64,000 bases of DNA from Treponema rectale (lineage in GTDB: Bacteria > Spirochaetota > Spirochaetia > Treponematales > Treponemataceae): NCBI RefSeq assembly GCF_014202035.1, contig NZ_JACHFR010000001.1:186001-250000 (forward strand). The letters are read 5' to 3'. Below, piece after piece: positions 8,165 to 16,422 of the stretch; within the stretch, counting starts at the first letter, position 1; the number at the start of each line of letters is the position of its first letter. A model generated the notes under the pieces. That model was not told where the DNA came from. It saw only the letters and a program-made list of their open reading frames with translations, and did not search any database. A program made the translations under genes and the position numbers.

Positions 8165-11100
8165 ATGATGTTAAAAAAGAAACTTGCAATATTAGCAGCT
8201 GCTTTAATCTCGCTTACATCTGCTGTCTCTGCACAGAAGATTACAGTTAAACAGGATGCAGGCGGCTGGAAACTTTATGATGGAAGAACACCTGTAGAGG
8301 TAAAGGGTGTCGTATGGGCTTTTACTCCAATCGGACAGAGCTTCAGCTACAATCTTTTTGCCCAGGGTGATGCATTTATTCAGAAAATGATTGATACGGA
8401 TATGCCTATGCTTAAAGCAATGGGCGTAAATACAATCCGTTGTTTTACAACAATCCCGCCGAAGTGGGTTGAATACATTTATACAAAATACGGCATCTAC
8501 ACAATGGTTAACGACCTTCTCGGACGTTACGGTGTAAGTGTTAACGGAACCTGGTATCCGCAGACAGATTATTCTGATTATTACACACGTCAGACTCTTA
8601 TCGAACAGGCACGTCAGACAGCACTTGCATATAAAGACTGCAAGGGTGTCCTTATGTATATGTTCGGTAATGAATCAAACTATGGTCTCGTATGGTCTTC
8701 AACAGAAATTGAAGATCTTCCTGTAGGAGATCAGAATACTGTAAAGGCAGCATATCTTTATGACCTTCTCGAACAGGCAATGGCTGTATGTAAGGAAATT
8801 GATCCTAACCGTCCTGTAGGTATCGTAAACGGTGACGTAGGAAACATGGAACTTATTGCAAAGCTCTGTCCTTCTCTTGATATTCTCGGTGTTAACGTAT
8901 ACCGCGGATACAAGGCATATGACAGCCTTTATGAAAATGTTGCTGACGTTCTTGGTAAGCCGATTGTATTTACAGAATTCGGTGCAGACGCATTTAATGA
9001 TATCCTTAAGCAGGAAGATCAGAGTGCACAGCTCACATACATGAAGACTCAGTGGGAAGAAATTTACCAGCAGTCTTACGGAAAAGGAAAGTGCCAGAAT
9101 ATTCTCGGCGGTTATGTATTTGAATGGATTGATGAATGGTGGAAACGCTATCAGGTAAAGAATCTTGATGTACATGATGATGCTTCATGGTCAAATGCCG
9201 GATATGACATTGACTACCGTGAAGGCGTAAACAATATGTCTGAGGAATGGTTCGGTCTGTGTGCACAGAGTCCGTTAAAAGAAAACGGAATTAACGTACG
9301 TATTCCTCGTGCTGCATATTATATGCTTCAGGATGTATGGAAGCTTTCTCTTTATGATTCAAATACTCAGCAGATTGCACGTACTTTTGCTAACCTTAAT
9401 GATGCTGTTTACATTGCAAAGGGAAATGAAAAATCAATAAAGCAGACTTTTAATGAAAATAAAAAAGTAGAAATCAGTCAGCTCAACACAACTGTTCAGG
9501 CAACGACTCCAGTTTACCTTAATGCCGTTGTAGATGACATTATGGATGGAACCCGTAACTGGGCAAGTGACTTTCGTTATAAGAATTCCGACGGAGACAT
9601 TAACGGACCTACAGTTGTTGCTGAAGCAAGTGTAGGCGTAAAGGTAAGACCGTTTGAAAACTTTGAAGGTGAAGTTGTAATCAAGACAGCTACAGGAGAA
9701 CCTTATACAAGAATCGGTGATCACTGGACAAGCTACTATGAAGACAAGGGATACCTTTATGGTAACAATGCGGAAGATGATGATGATCATCTTAAGTATG
9801 CAGATGTTTATTCTGCAAGCTTCAATTATACAAATACAGCATTTGACCTTAACGGATACTATCATGTAGGTCATGCAAGTTTTGAAGGCAAGGGTGATCC
9901 TTTCTGCATTTCTAAAGAAGGTTTTGATATCATCGGTTACGATACTTACGGTTCAAAGGCTCCGATTGCTCTTGAATTTGTAGGACACGGTGCACTTCAG
10001 GGACTTGAAATTATCGGTGGTCCGGAGATTGTAGGCGGTGCAAAACCACAGGTACAGGCAAATTACTTTAAGTGGATTCCTTCAGTAGGACCTCTTGACG
10101 GTATTGTATTTAACATGACTGGAGCAGCAGAATTTGCTTCTTCAGAAAACATACTCCTTGATCCTTATGCAGGATTCGGCGGAGGCTATAAAGCTTCTGT
10201 ATATGGCGAAACATATATCATGCCATGGTTCCAGCTTAAGGGAGGAATCCTTACATCCGGTTCAGAAAAAATCGGTGCATACTATATTGATGGAGACAGA
10301 GAAATCCAGCAGGTTGATTTCCTTGATACTCTCGGTGCACAGGTTGAACTTGGAACAAATATGTTCCAGCACACATATATCTTTACTAAGGCAATTTATC
10401 GTGGTGTTGTAGCAGATACAAATGCAGCAATGGCCCGCGGAAGTTTCTTTACTTCTGATTCAGGAAGCGGAAACCGTTTTGAAGTTCAGCTCGGAGCAGA
10501 ATTCGGTTACGGTGATATGGTATTTAAGCCGGTTATCCGTGCCCGCACTCCTCTTGAAAAGCCTATGGGAAGATCACTTCTTGACGGTTCACCATTTGTC
10601 GTAGGACTTGGAAACCGTCAGGCAGTTGAAGTTGAAGCTGTATTTACTTATGACCCTGAAGGCGGTACATGGTTCCACGAATGGAATTCTAACGATATTG
10701 AAGGTGCTCCATGGGCATTCAGTCTTACAGGTCTTTATCAGCTTTATGCAGGAAAGACAGACAGACTCTGCTATAAGAGTAATGATGATCAGGAAGTTAC
10801 ACGTAATGACGGTACTACTGTAACTCAGAAAGCATGGTATGATGGCGGTGCTCTTGATCTTCAGAATAATCTGTTCCAGGTTGGAACACGCTGGGTTCTT
10901 AATCCTCCTCAGGTTCCTGGCCTCAGGGCTATCATTAAGGCTAACATCGGACGCCTCAGTGCAAGTACCGGTGCATGGGAATCAGCAGGTTCTCCGGAAT
11001 ACTGTCACTTTGTAAGCGGCGGTATTGCAGCACGCTACGGTCACTGGATTGGAAGCCTTGACTGTACTGTTAACGGATGGGGTGCAGAAAGCTGGTGGCG

Positions 11101-11323
11101 TGACTTTAATATGTCATTCCCTCTGCAGTATAAGCTTGACATTGCTTATGCATTCGGAACAAATCCTTCTTTCATGGAAAGCACAAACCGTGTAGGTCTT
11201 AAGATTGTAGGAAAGAACTTTGGTGAATATTCAAGTGATGCTTACCATGCTCTTCCTATGGGAGCAGATGTTGACGGTGCCAAGTATATGGAAGTTACCA
11301 CATACTTCAGCATCGGACTGTAA
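8165..11323 (+). CDS. Exported clan-A glycosidase-like barrel joined to an outer-membrane-barrel-like C-terminal half
   Basis: A 1052-residue protein with a cleavable signal peptide (residues 1-23, ending VSA). Residues about 28-330 look like a GH2/GH5/GH72-type TIM barrel: GVVWAFTPIGQ, GVNTIRCFTT, FGNES with Glu170 as probable acid/base, GVNVYRGY, and FTEFG with Glu271 as probable nucleophile. From about residue 470 to the end the protein is a long series of alternating beta strands rich in Gly, Tyr and Asn (GYYHVGHASFEGKG, GFGGGYKASVYGETY, LDIAYAFGTNP), ending TYFSIGL. That resembles an outer-membrane beta barrel more than a secreted accessory domain. Two ATGs (8165, 8168) follow one GGAGG; the second has the better spacing. 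It lies between the CBM9 and GH16 genes. Beta-1,3-glucan is the likely substrate, from context only. Confidence 0.7.
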   Translation: MMLKKKLAILAAALISLTSAVSAQKITVKQDAGGWKLYDGRTPVEVKGVVWAFTPIGQSFSYNLFAQGDAFIQKMIDTDMPMLKAMGVNTIRCFTTIPPKWVEYIYTKYGIYTMVNDLLGRYGVSVNGTWYPQTDYSDYYTRQTLIEQARQTALAYKDCKGVLMYMFGNESNYGLVWSSTEIEDLPVGDQNTVKAAYLYDLLEQAMAVCKEIDPNRPVGIVNGDVGNMELIAKLCPSLDILGVNVYRGYKAYDSLYENVADVLGKPIVFTEFGADAFNDILKQEDQSAQLTYMKTQWEEIYQQSYGKGKCQNILGGYVFEWIDEWWKRYQVKNLDVHDDASWSNAGYDIDYREGVNNMSEEWFGLCAQSPLKENGINVRIPRAAYYMLQDVWKLSLYDSNTQQIARTFANLNDAVYIAKGNEKSIKQTFNENKKVEISQLNTTVQATTPVYLNAVVDDIMDGTRNWASDFRYKNSDGDINGPTVVAEASVGVKVRPFENFEGEVVIKTATGEPYTRIGDHWTSYYEDKGYLYGNNAEDDDDHLKYADVYSASFNYTNTAFDLNGYYHVGHASFEGKGDPFCISKEGFDIIGYDTYGSKAPIALEFVGHGALQGLEIIGGPEIVGGAKPQVQANYFKWIPSVGPLDGIVFNMTGAAEFASSENILLDPYAGFGGGYKASVYGETYIMPWFQLKGGILTSGSEKIGAYYIDGDREIQQVDFLDTLGAQVELGTNMFQHTYIFTKAIYRGVVADTNAAMARGSFFTSDSGSGNRFEVQLGAEFGYGDMVFKPVIRARTPLEKPMGRSLLDGSPFVVGLGNRQAVEVEAVFTYDPEGGTWFHEWNSNDIEGAPWAFSLTGLYQLYAGKTDRLCYKSNDDQEVTRNDGTTVTQKAWYDGGALDLQNNLFQVGTRWVLNPPQVPGLRAIIKANIGRLSASTGAWESAGSPEYCHFVSGGIAARYGHWIGSLDCTVNGWGAESWWRDFNMSFPLQYKLDIAYAFGTNPSFMESTNRVGLKIVGKNFGEYSSDAYHALPMGADVDGAKYMEVTTYFSIGL

Positions 11324-11397
11324 TACAGAGGTTTTGAATCAGGGACGGAGTTTTTATACTTCGTCTCCGGAAACTGAAAGAGACATTCGGAGGAATT

Positions 11398-12312
11398 ATG
11401 AAAAGAAAATATAAAATCCTTGGTACAACGGCTGCTGCAGTTCTTGCTGCAAGTGCTGTAATAACTTCCTGCTGCTTCCTTCCGGAAGAAGATGAAGAAC
11501 TGGATTTAAGCAAATATGAACTTGTATGGGCAGATGAATTTGACGGGAACAGTCTTGATACTGATAACTGGAATGAAGTTGTCTGGGCTAAAGGTACAGT
11601 AAACAATGAAGTTCAGTCTTATGCAAAAGGAAAGACTTCTATTGTTGATGATGATGATGCTACAGATGGAAAGGTTCTCCGCCTTACAGCTACAGGTTCA
11701 GGAGCAAGCTGGGTAAGTGCAAGACTTGATACTTCTACAAAATTTAATTTTAAGTATGGTTATGTAGAAGCCCGTCTCAGAATGCCTGTTGCTTATGATA
11801 AGTCTACTGGCGGTAACGTAATTGAAAATAACGGTGTATGGCCTGCTTTCTGGATGATGCCGGAAGATGCAGTTGATGAAGACGGAAATTCTCTCGGTAC
11901 TGGCGGTGAATACGGAGTATGGCCGCGCTCAGGAGAACTTGACATAATGGAATATTCTCCTTCTACCTCAGGAGAAAAAACTTATGCAACCATTCATCAT
12001 GCAACATCAAAGACTGACGCAACAGATGACTACATGTCACTGGGCGGAAAGTTTTTTGATGATCCTTATGAATGGCATACCTACGGTCTTTTATGGACAA
12101 GCGGAACTGTAGAAGCTTACTATGACGGAAAGTCTCTCGGTACAGTTTATGCAAATCCTGGAAGCAACAACTGGGCTAAGTATCCTTATGATCAGAACTT
12201 CTATATCATTCTGAACCTTGCCATGGGTGGAACTCTTGGTGGCTCAATCAACAGTGATATGAAACGTGCTGAATATGACGTTGACTATGTACGCGTCTAT
12301 AAGGCTAAATGA
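11398..12312 (+). CDS. GH16 beta-glucanase (laminarinase-type) lipoprotein
   Basis: A 304-residue lipoprotein: signal peptide with lipobox around Cys25, a short acidic linker (EEDEEL), then a single GH16 domain. The domain opens with LVWADEFDGNSLDTDNW and carries the GH16 signature GELDIMEY at residues 179-186. There Glu180 is the nucleophile, Asp182 the helper and Glu185 the acid/base. The extra Met in ExDxxE (a beta-bulge active site) is typical of laminarinases and of the wider beta-1,3-glucanase branch rather than of lichenases. Ribosome site CGGAGG. It should cut beta-1,3-glucan at the cell surface, feeding the importer upstream. It is followed after 21 bases by a small lipoprotein gene. 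Confidence 0.9.
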   Translation: MKRKYKILGTTAAAVLAASAVITSCCFLPEEDEELDLSKYELVWADEFDGNSLDTDNWNEVVWAKGTVNNEVQSYAKGKTSIVDDDDATDGKVLRLTATGSGASWVSARLDTSTKFNFKYGYVEARLRMPVAYDKSTGGNVIENNGVWPAFWMMPEDAVDEDGNSLGTGGEYGVWPRSGELDIMEYSPSTSGEKTYATIHHATSKTDATDDYMSLGGKFFDDPYEWHTYGLLWTSGTVEAYYDGKSLGTVYANPGSNNWAKYPYDQNFYIILNLAMGGTLGGSINSDMKRAEYDVDYVRVYKAK

Positions 12313-12333
12313 TTTTAAGGTGGAGGAATAATC

Positions 12334-12936
12334 ATGAAAAGAATTTTAAAAGCTTTAGCTGTCAGCATTCTTGCATTTTCTGCCTTTGGAGTTATGAGCT
12401 GTAAGGATGCAATCGTTGATGACGGAACAAATGTAAAGAGTTATGTTTCTTCATCAGGCGGAGCAGGCGGTGCTGTTCCGTTCCATATGTTTGCAGATAA
12501 GTTTGATTATCAGGTTTGGGATACGGGATCTAGTGTTACTACTGTTAATTCTAAGGAAGATCTTTCTATTACTCCGTTAGATACTTCGAAATATTGGGGT
12601 ATTGCTGTTTGTACAGATTCTTCTTTGAATGATGAAAAAACTGGTCAGAAATACAATGTTGAAAATGTTAAAAAAATCACTTTTTCCGCAAAAGGTTCTG
12701 TAGATGGTTTGAAACTGTATGTAAGTGGATGTGATAAGAGTGGTGGAAAATTATTTACTTTGACTGATGAATATGAAGAATATGAAACTGATGAAATTTC
12801 ATTGTCAGGCACTCATTATTCTTTAGTCTGGCTTATTGCGAATGAAGGTATTTCTCAGCAGGGTACCTGGTACATTAAGAACATAGCTTTCTTTGATGCA
12901 TCAGGTAATGAAATAGTACCGACTGTTTCAAAATAA
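12334..12936 (+). CDS. Small lipoprotein, possible carbohydrate-binding beta-sandwich
   Basis: I do not recognise a named family. The 200-residue protein has a lipoprotein signal peptide ending VMSC (Cys23), a Gly/Ser-rich linker (about 38-47), then about 140 residues of predicted beta strands. The pattern KITFSAKGSVDGLKLYVSGC ... WYIKNIAFFDASG is what galactose-binding-like CBM folds show: strands, then an IKNI..F closing strand. It shares the operon with the GH16 gene and precedes a strong terminator, so a glucan-binding role is reasonable but inferred. Its codon use is looser (more TTG, GTT, TCT) than in the heavily biased genes just upstream. Confidence 0.6.
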   Translation: MKRILKALAVSILAFSAFGVMSCKDAIVDDGTNVKSYVSSSGGAGGAVPFHMFADKFDYQVWDTGSSVTTVNSKEDLSITPLDTSKYWGIAVCTDSSLNDEKTGQKYNVENVKKITFSAKGSVDGLKLYVSGCDKSGGKLFTLTDEYEEYETDEISLSGTHYSLVWLIANEGISQQGTWYIKNIAFFDASGNEIVPTVSK

Positions 12937-12958
12937 GTTTTTTTACTGAAGCCTTTAA

Positions 12959-13003
12959 TCCGCAGTACCGTATGTAAAAGTACGGAACTGCGGATTTTTT
13001 TTT
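12959..13003 (+). terminator. Rho-independent terminator after the GH16 operon
   Basis: tccgcagt-ccgta (12959 on) pairs with tacgg-actgcgga (to 12994) around a short loop, followed by nine T. Confidence 0.93.
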
Positions 13004-13099
13004 AATATGATTGAAATCTGGAAATCCCAGTATAGAATAATATATGGTGTCGTAATTTTGTTTTTTTTTGCTCTGATCTTTTATTTAAAAGGAGTAAAT

Positions 13100-16000
13100 A
13101 TGAAGAAATTAATTTTTCCGTTATCCGTATTATTCATTCTTTCATTTTTTTCTGCCGGCTGTTCTTTGAAGGAAGAAAAAACAGCTTCTGTAGTTTTCAA
13201 ACTTGACAGTAAACTTGTATCTAAAATTAATTCTTCTGCCAGGACTTTATCTCCTGAAGAAATGGCCGGAATGTTTTTTGACATAAGTCTTAAAGGGGAT
13301 TATGAAGAAAGTCAGACGATTCCTGTTATGGAAGGGGCTCAGGCCCGGTTTATGCAGGTTCCAGTCGATTCTGAGATTTACGCAGAAGCAGAGGCATACC
13401 GCATTGTAGATGAAGAAAAAAAGATTCTTTATTCCGGAAAAACTGACTCTTTTATTGTAAAGCCTGGAGAAAATCAGATTCCTCTTAAATTAAAAAAAGT
13501 TACTGATCCAAATGGAAATTCTGATACTGTAGAAACAATTACAATTTATATTTCCGCAACAGGTAGTGACGAAACCGGTACTGGAAGTCAGGAACTTCCT
13601 TTTGCTTCTATTACTTATGCTGTTTCAACTATGAATAAAAAAGCGATATATAATCTTAAAGTTGATGGAGTTTTAACAGGAGTTCAGCAGAAAATCTCAG
13701 AAACCGGAGAAGCTGTAGAAATTATTCTCTCAGGAGCTAACGGCTGTGATGCAACCTTAACACCTCAAGATGCAATTGACAGGGGAATCAGTGCGTCAAC
13801 AAATGGAACCACAAACGGAAATGCACTTATAATAGATACAGATATTCCAGTTACGATTGAAGATTTAAAAATCATGAGGGGGGCTGCTGCAGACGGTTCA
13901 GCTGTAAAAGTCTGTCAGGGAGCAACTGTAAAACTCGGTAACGGGGTTCTTATTACTCAAAATTATTATCAGAGCGGTTTTGGAACTGTCAGAAATGAAG
14001 GAACTTTGTTTATGTATGGTTCTGCCGTAATCGGAGACAGAAATGCATCTGCTTCTGCAAAAGATTCTTCATCTACTTCCCTTATTACCAGCGGAGAAAA
14101 TGCTAACTATTCAGGAAGTGGCGGAGGTATTTACAATGGAAGCAATGATTCTGCAGCAGATATTTCTGCAAGCCTGTATCTTGGTTATAGCGGATTTGAA
14201 GATGATGGAGAAACTCTAGTAAAAGAAGAACTTACCGGCGGTATTTATAAGAATGGCGGCGGAGGAATTTATAATTCCAGTAACAGTTATGTTTATTTTG
14301 ACAGCGGAAATATTGAATGGAATGCAAAAACTTCCGGAGCTGGAATTTATAATGCGGCTGGGGCAACTTTAAAAATGAGTGGAGGCAATATTCTTAATAA
14401 TATTTCTACTTCTTCAAGTGATGTTGCCGGAGCCGGTGTTTATAATGAAGCTTCTTCTTCAATGTTTGTAATGAGCGGCGGTACGATTAATCAGAATAAA
14501 GCCATCTGTACTAATACTTCCTCTTCATCTTTCCATGGTTATGGAGGAGGAGTTTTTAACGGCGGAAAGATGTTTATGTGCGGTAGTGCCGTAATCGGAA
14601 ATAAAGACGCAACTTCTTCTGCTGATTCAGAAAATAATGGAAATTATGCCCGTGAAGGCGGTGGTATATATTGTGAATATAATAGTGCAAACAGTCAGAT
14701 TTCTGAATTGTATTTAGGCTATGTTCCTGATGATGACGGAAGTAGTTATTCAGAAAGTAAATTGTCCGGAGGAATTTATTATAACTATGCAGATACTCTT
14801 TCTTCACAGACAGACGGAGGCGGAGCAATCTGTTCCATGGGTCAAGTAAAAATTTCTTCAGGAACAATAGCTTTTAATGCAACCAGCAGAAATGGTGGTG
14901 GGGTTTATTATCTTGGAAATACTTCCTGCAATCTGGAAATTGACGGCGGTATAATCAGCAGTAATAAAGCCGACGGTTGCGGCGGTGCACTTTGCATTGC
15001 AGGAAAATCCTCCGGCGGTCCAAATGCTCTTTATTTAGGCGGCAGTTTTGAAATTCCTGAAGCTGATGATTTGTCCAATGATATTTATTTAGGCGGAACT
15101 ACTGATTCATATTACTCAAGAATTTATTTAACAAAATCTCTTGACGGCAGTTTCAGCGCGCTTGTTACTCCCGAAAGTTATACTGAAAATCGTCAGCTTG
15201 TCATGCTTAGTGATGATTCTTCTGCAACACTTGAACCTGAGACATCATGTTTTAAAATCAGGCAGCCATCAGGTATTAATTATGTCTGGACTCTTGATTC
15301 TGAAGCTAAGCTTGTGAAGGCAACTGGATATATGGAGGGAACCTTTGATGGAAATTATGTTTCCCGTACTTTGAAATCTGCTTCAGGATTTACTGTCATT
15401 ACATCTGATTTAACAGGCTGGGACAACGGCTGGTATCTTGTTGATTCAGATATAGAAATCTCTGAACGTATTACAGTAAGCGGTTCTGTAAATCTTATTT
15501 TGTGTGACGGAGCAACCCTTACAGCTTCAAAAGGAATTACTGTCAGCAGTGGAAATACCTTTACTGTTTACGGACAGAGTGAAGATTCCGGAAAGCTTAT
15601 TGCATCAGGTTTTTCTGATTATGATGAGTATGGTGAAAATTCCGGAGCTGCTATTGGCGGTATCTGGTCTGACATGGATTCTAATTTAGATGCAGCAGGC
15701 AGCGGCAGTATAATAGTTCATGGCGGTACAATTACGGCTACAAGCGGAAGTAATTGTGCAGGTATTGGAACTGCCGGGCAAGAGGACGAAATAGTTACAG
15801 GTTCATTTACTATTTTTGGCGGAAGCGTTACTGCTTCTGGTGGTGACGGAGCTGCCGGTATCGGAGGTCGAAATGACGGCGGAACTGTTATAATTTATGA
15901 CGGTACTGTTAATGCTTCCTGCAGTGAAGACTGGGGTGCCGGTATCGGCGGCGGCTTCGACGGAAAAGGCGGAAACGTTACTATTTACGGCGGATCAGTT

Positions 16001-16294
16001 ACAGCAACAGGCGGCGGTGGTTCTGATGCCGGTGCAGCAGGTATAGGTGGTGGAGGAAGTTCTGGTTCTACCGGTGGAGACGGCGGTAGTGTAAGTATCT
16101 ATGGCGGTACGGTTGTAGCTTCTGGTGGAAATGGCGGTGCCGGTATTGGAGGCGGTAAAGGCGCTTCTAATCAGGGTTCACTTATTGTTGGAGACGGTTT
16201 GACCCTCCTCGGAGGAAGCAGTGCAGACAGTGCAGTTGAGACAACAGCTGATGATTACATTGCTTCTCCAGGCTTTTTTGTTAAAATTGAATGA
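13100..16294 (+). CDS. Large surface lipoprotein with beta-helix repeats
   Basis: A 1064-residue lipoprotein. The ATG at 13100 is preferred to the frame's earliest start at 13007 because AAGGAG precedes it and a lipoprotein signal follows (lipobox FFSAGC, Cys21). Residues about 30-150 resemble a surface-exposed stalk (DUF-like, SARTLSPEEM). From about 150 onward it is a right-handed beta-helix type repeat region with many GGGIYN, GGAICS and GGGVYY turns, similar in style to Pmp/adhesin repeats. The last 300 residues change to glycine-rich units of the form GGSVTA.GG.GAAGIGG. No catalytic motif is visible. It sits between two glucanase units, so binding to plant or fungal polysaccharide or to neighbours is plausible. 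It could also be an unrelated adhesin. Confidence 0.8.
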   Translation: MKKLIFPLSVLFILSFFSAGCSLKEEKTASVVFKLDSKLVSKINSSARTLSPEEMAGMFFDISLKGDYEESQTIPVMEGAQARFMQVPVDSEIYAEAEAYRIVDEEKKILYSGKTDSFIVKPGENQIPLKLKKVTDPNGNSDTVETITIYISATGSDETGTGSQELPFASITYAVSTMNKKAIYNLKVDGVLTGVQQKISETGEAVEIILSGANGCDATLTPQDAIDRGISASTNGTTNGNALIIDTDIPVTIEDLKIMRGAAADGSAVKVCQGATVKLGNGVLITQNYYQSGFGTVRNEGTLFMYGSAVIGDRNASASAKDSSSTSLITSGENANYSGSGGGIYNGSNDSAADISASLYLGYSGFEDDGETLVKEELTGGIYKNGGGGIYNSSNSYVYFDSGNIEWNAKTSGAGIYNAAGATLKMSGGNILNNISTSSSDVAGAGVYNEASSSMFVMSGGTINQNKAICTNTSSSSFHGYGGGVFNGGKMFMCGSAVIGNKDATSSADSENNGNYAREGGGIYCEYNSANSQISELYLGYVPDDDGSSYSESKLSGGIYYNYADTLSSQTDGGGAICSMGQVKISSGTIAFNATSRNGGGVYYLGNTSCNLEIDGGIISSNKADGCGGALCIAGKSSGGPNALYLGGSFEIPEADDLSNDIYLGGTTDSYYSRIYLTKSLDGSFSALVTPESYTENRQLVMLSDDSSATLEPETSCFKIRQPSGINYVWTLDSEAKLVKATGYMEGTFDGNYVSRTLKSASGFTVITSDLTGWDNGWYLVDSDIEISERITVSGSVNLILCDGATLTASKGITVSSGNTFTVYGQSEDSGKLIASGFSDYDEYGENSGAAIGGIWSDMDSNLDAAGSGSIIVHGGTITATSGSNCAGIGTAGQEDEIVTGSFTIFGGSVTASGGDGAAGIGGRNDGGTVIIYDGTVNASCSEDWGAGIGGGFDGKGGNVTIYGGSVTATGGGGSDAGAAGIGGGGSSGSTGGDGGSVSIYGGTVVASGGNGGAGIGGGKGASNQGSLIVGDGLTLLGGSSADSAVETTADDYIASPGFFVKIE

Positions 16295-16422
16295 TTGGTC
16301 ATACCGAAAAAAAATTACCATAAATAAGACTCCTTTTCTGAATTATGACTTACTTTTTTTTTGAAAAATTCTGTCGGAAAATATTTATGACAGAATGTAT
16401 TTCAAAAAGGAGGAAGTATTTT

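Noticed and set aside
8699-9874. Minus-strand frames of 158 and 146 codons inside the glycosidase-barrel gene
   Set aside because: The plus-strand frame has a signal peptide, motifs and strong codon bias; the antisense frames have none and no ribosome sites.
14100-16294. Nucleotide tandem repeat array in the beta-helix gene
   Set aside because: The repetition is at protein level with diverged codons; no exact tandem DNA units are visible.
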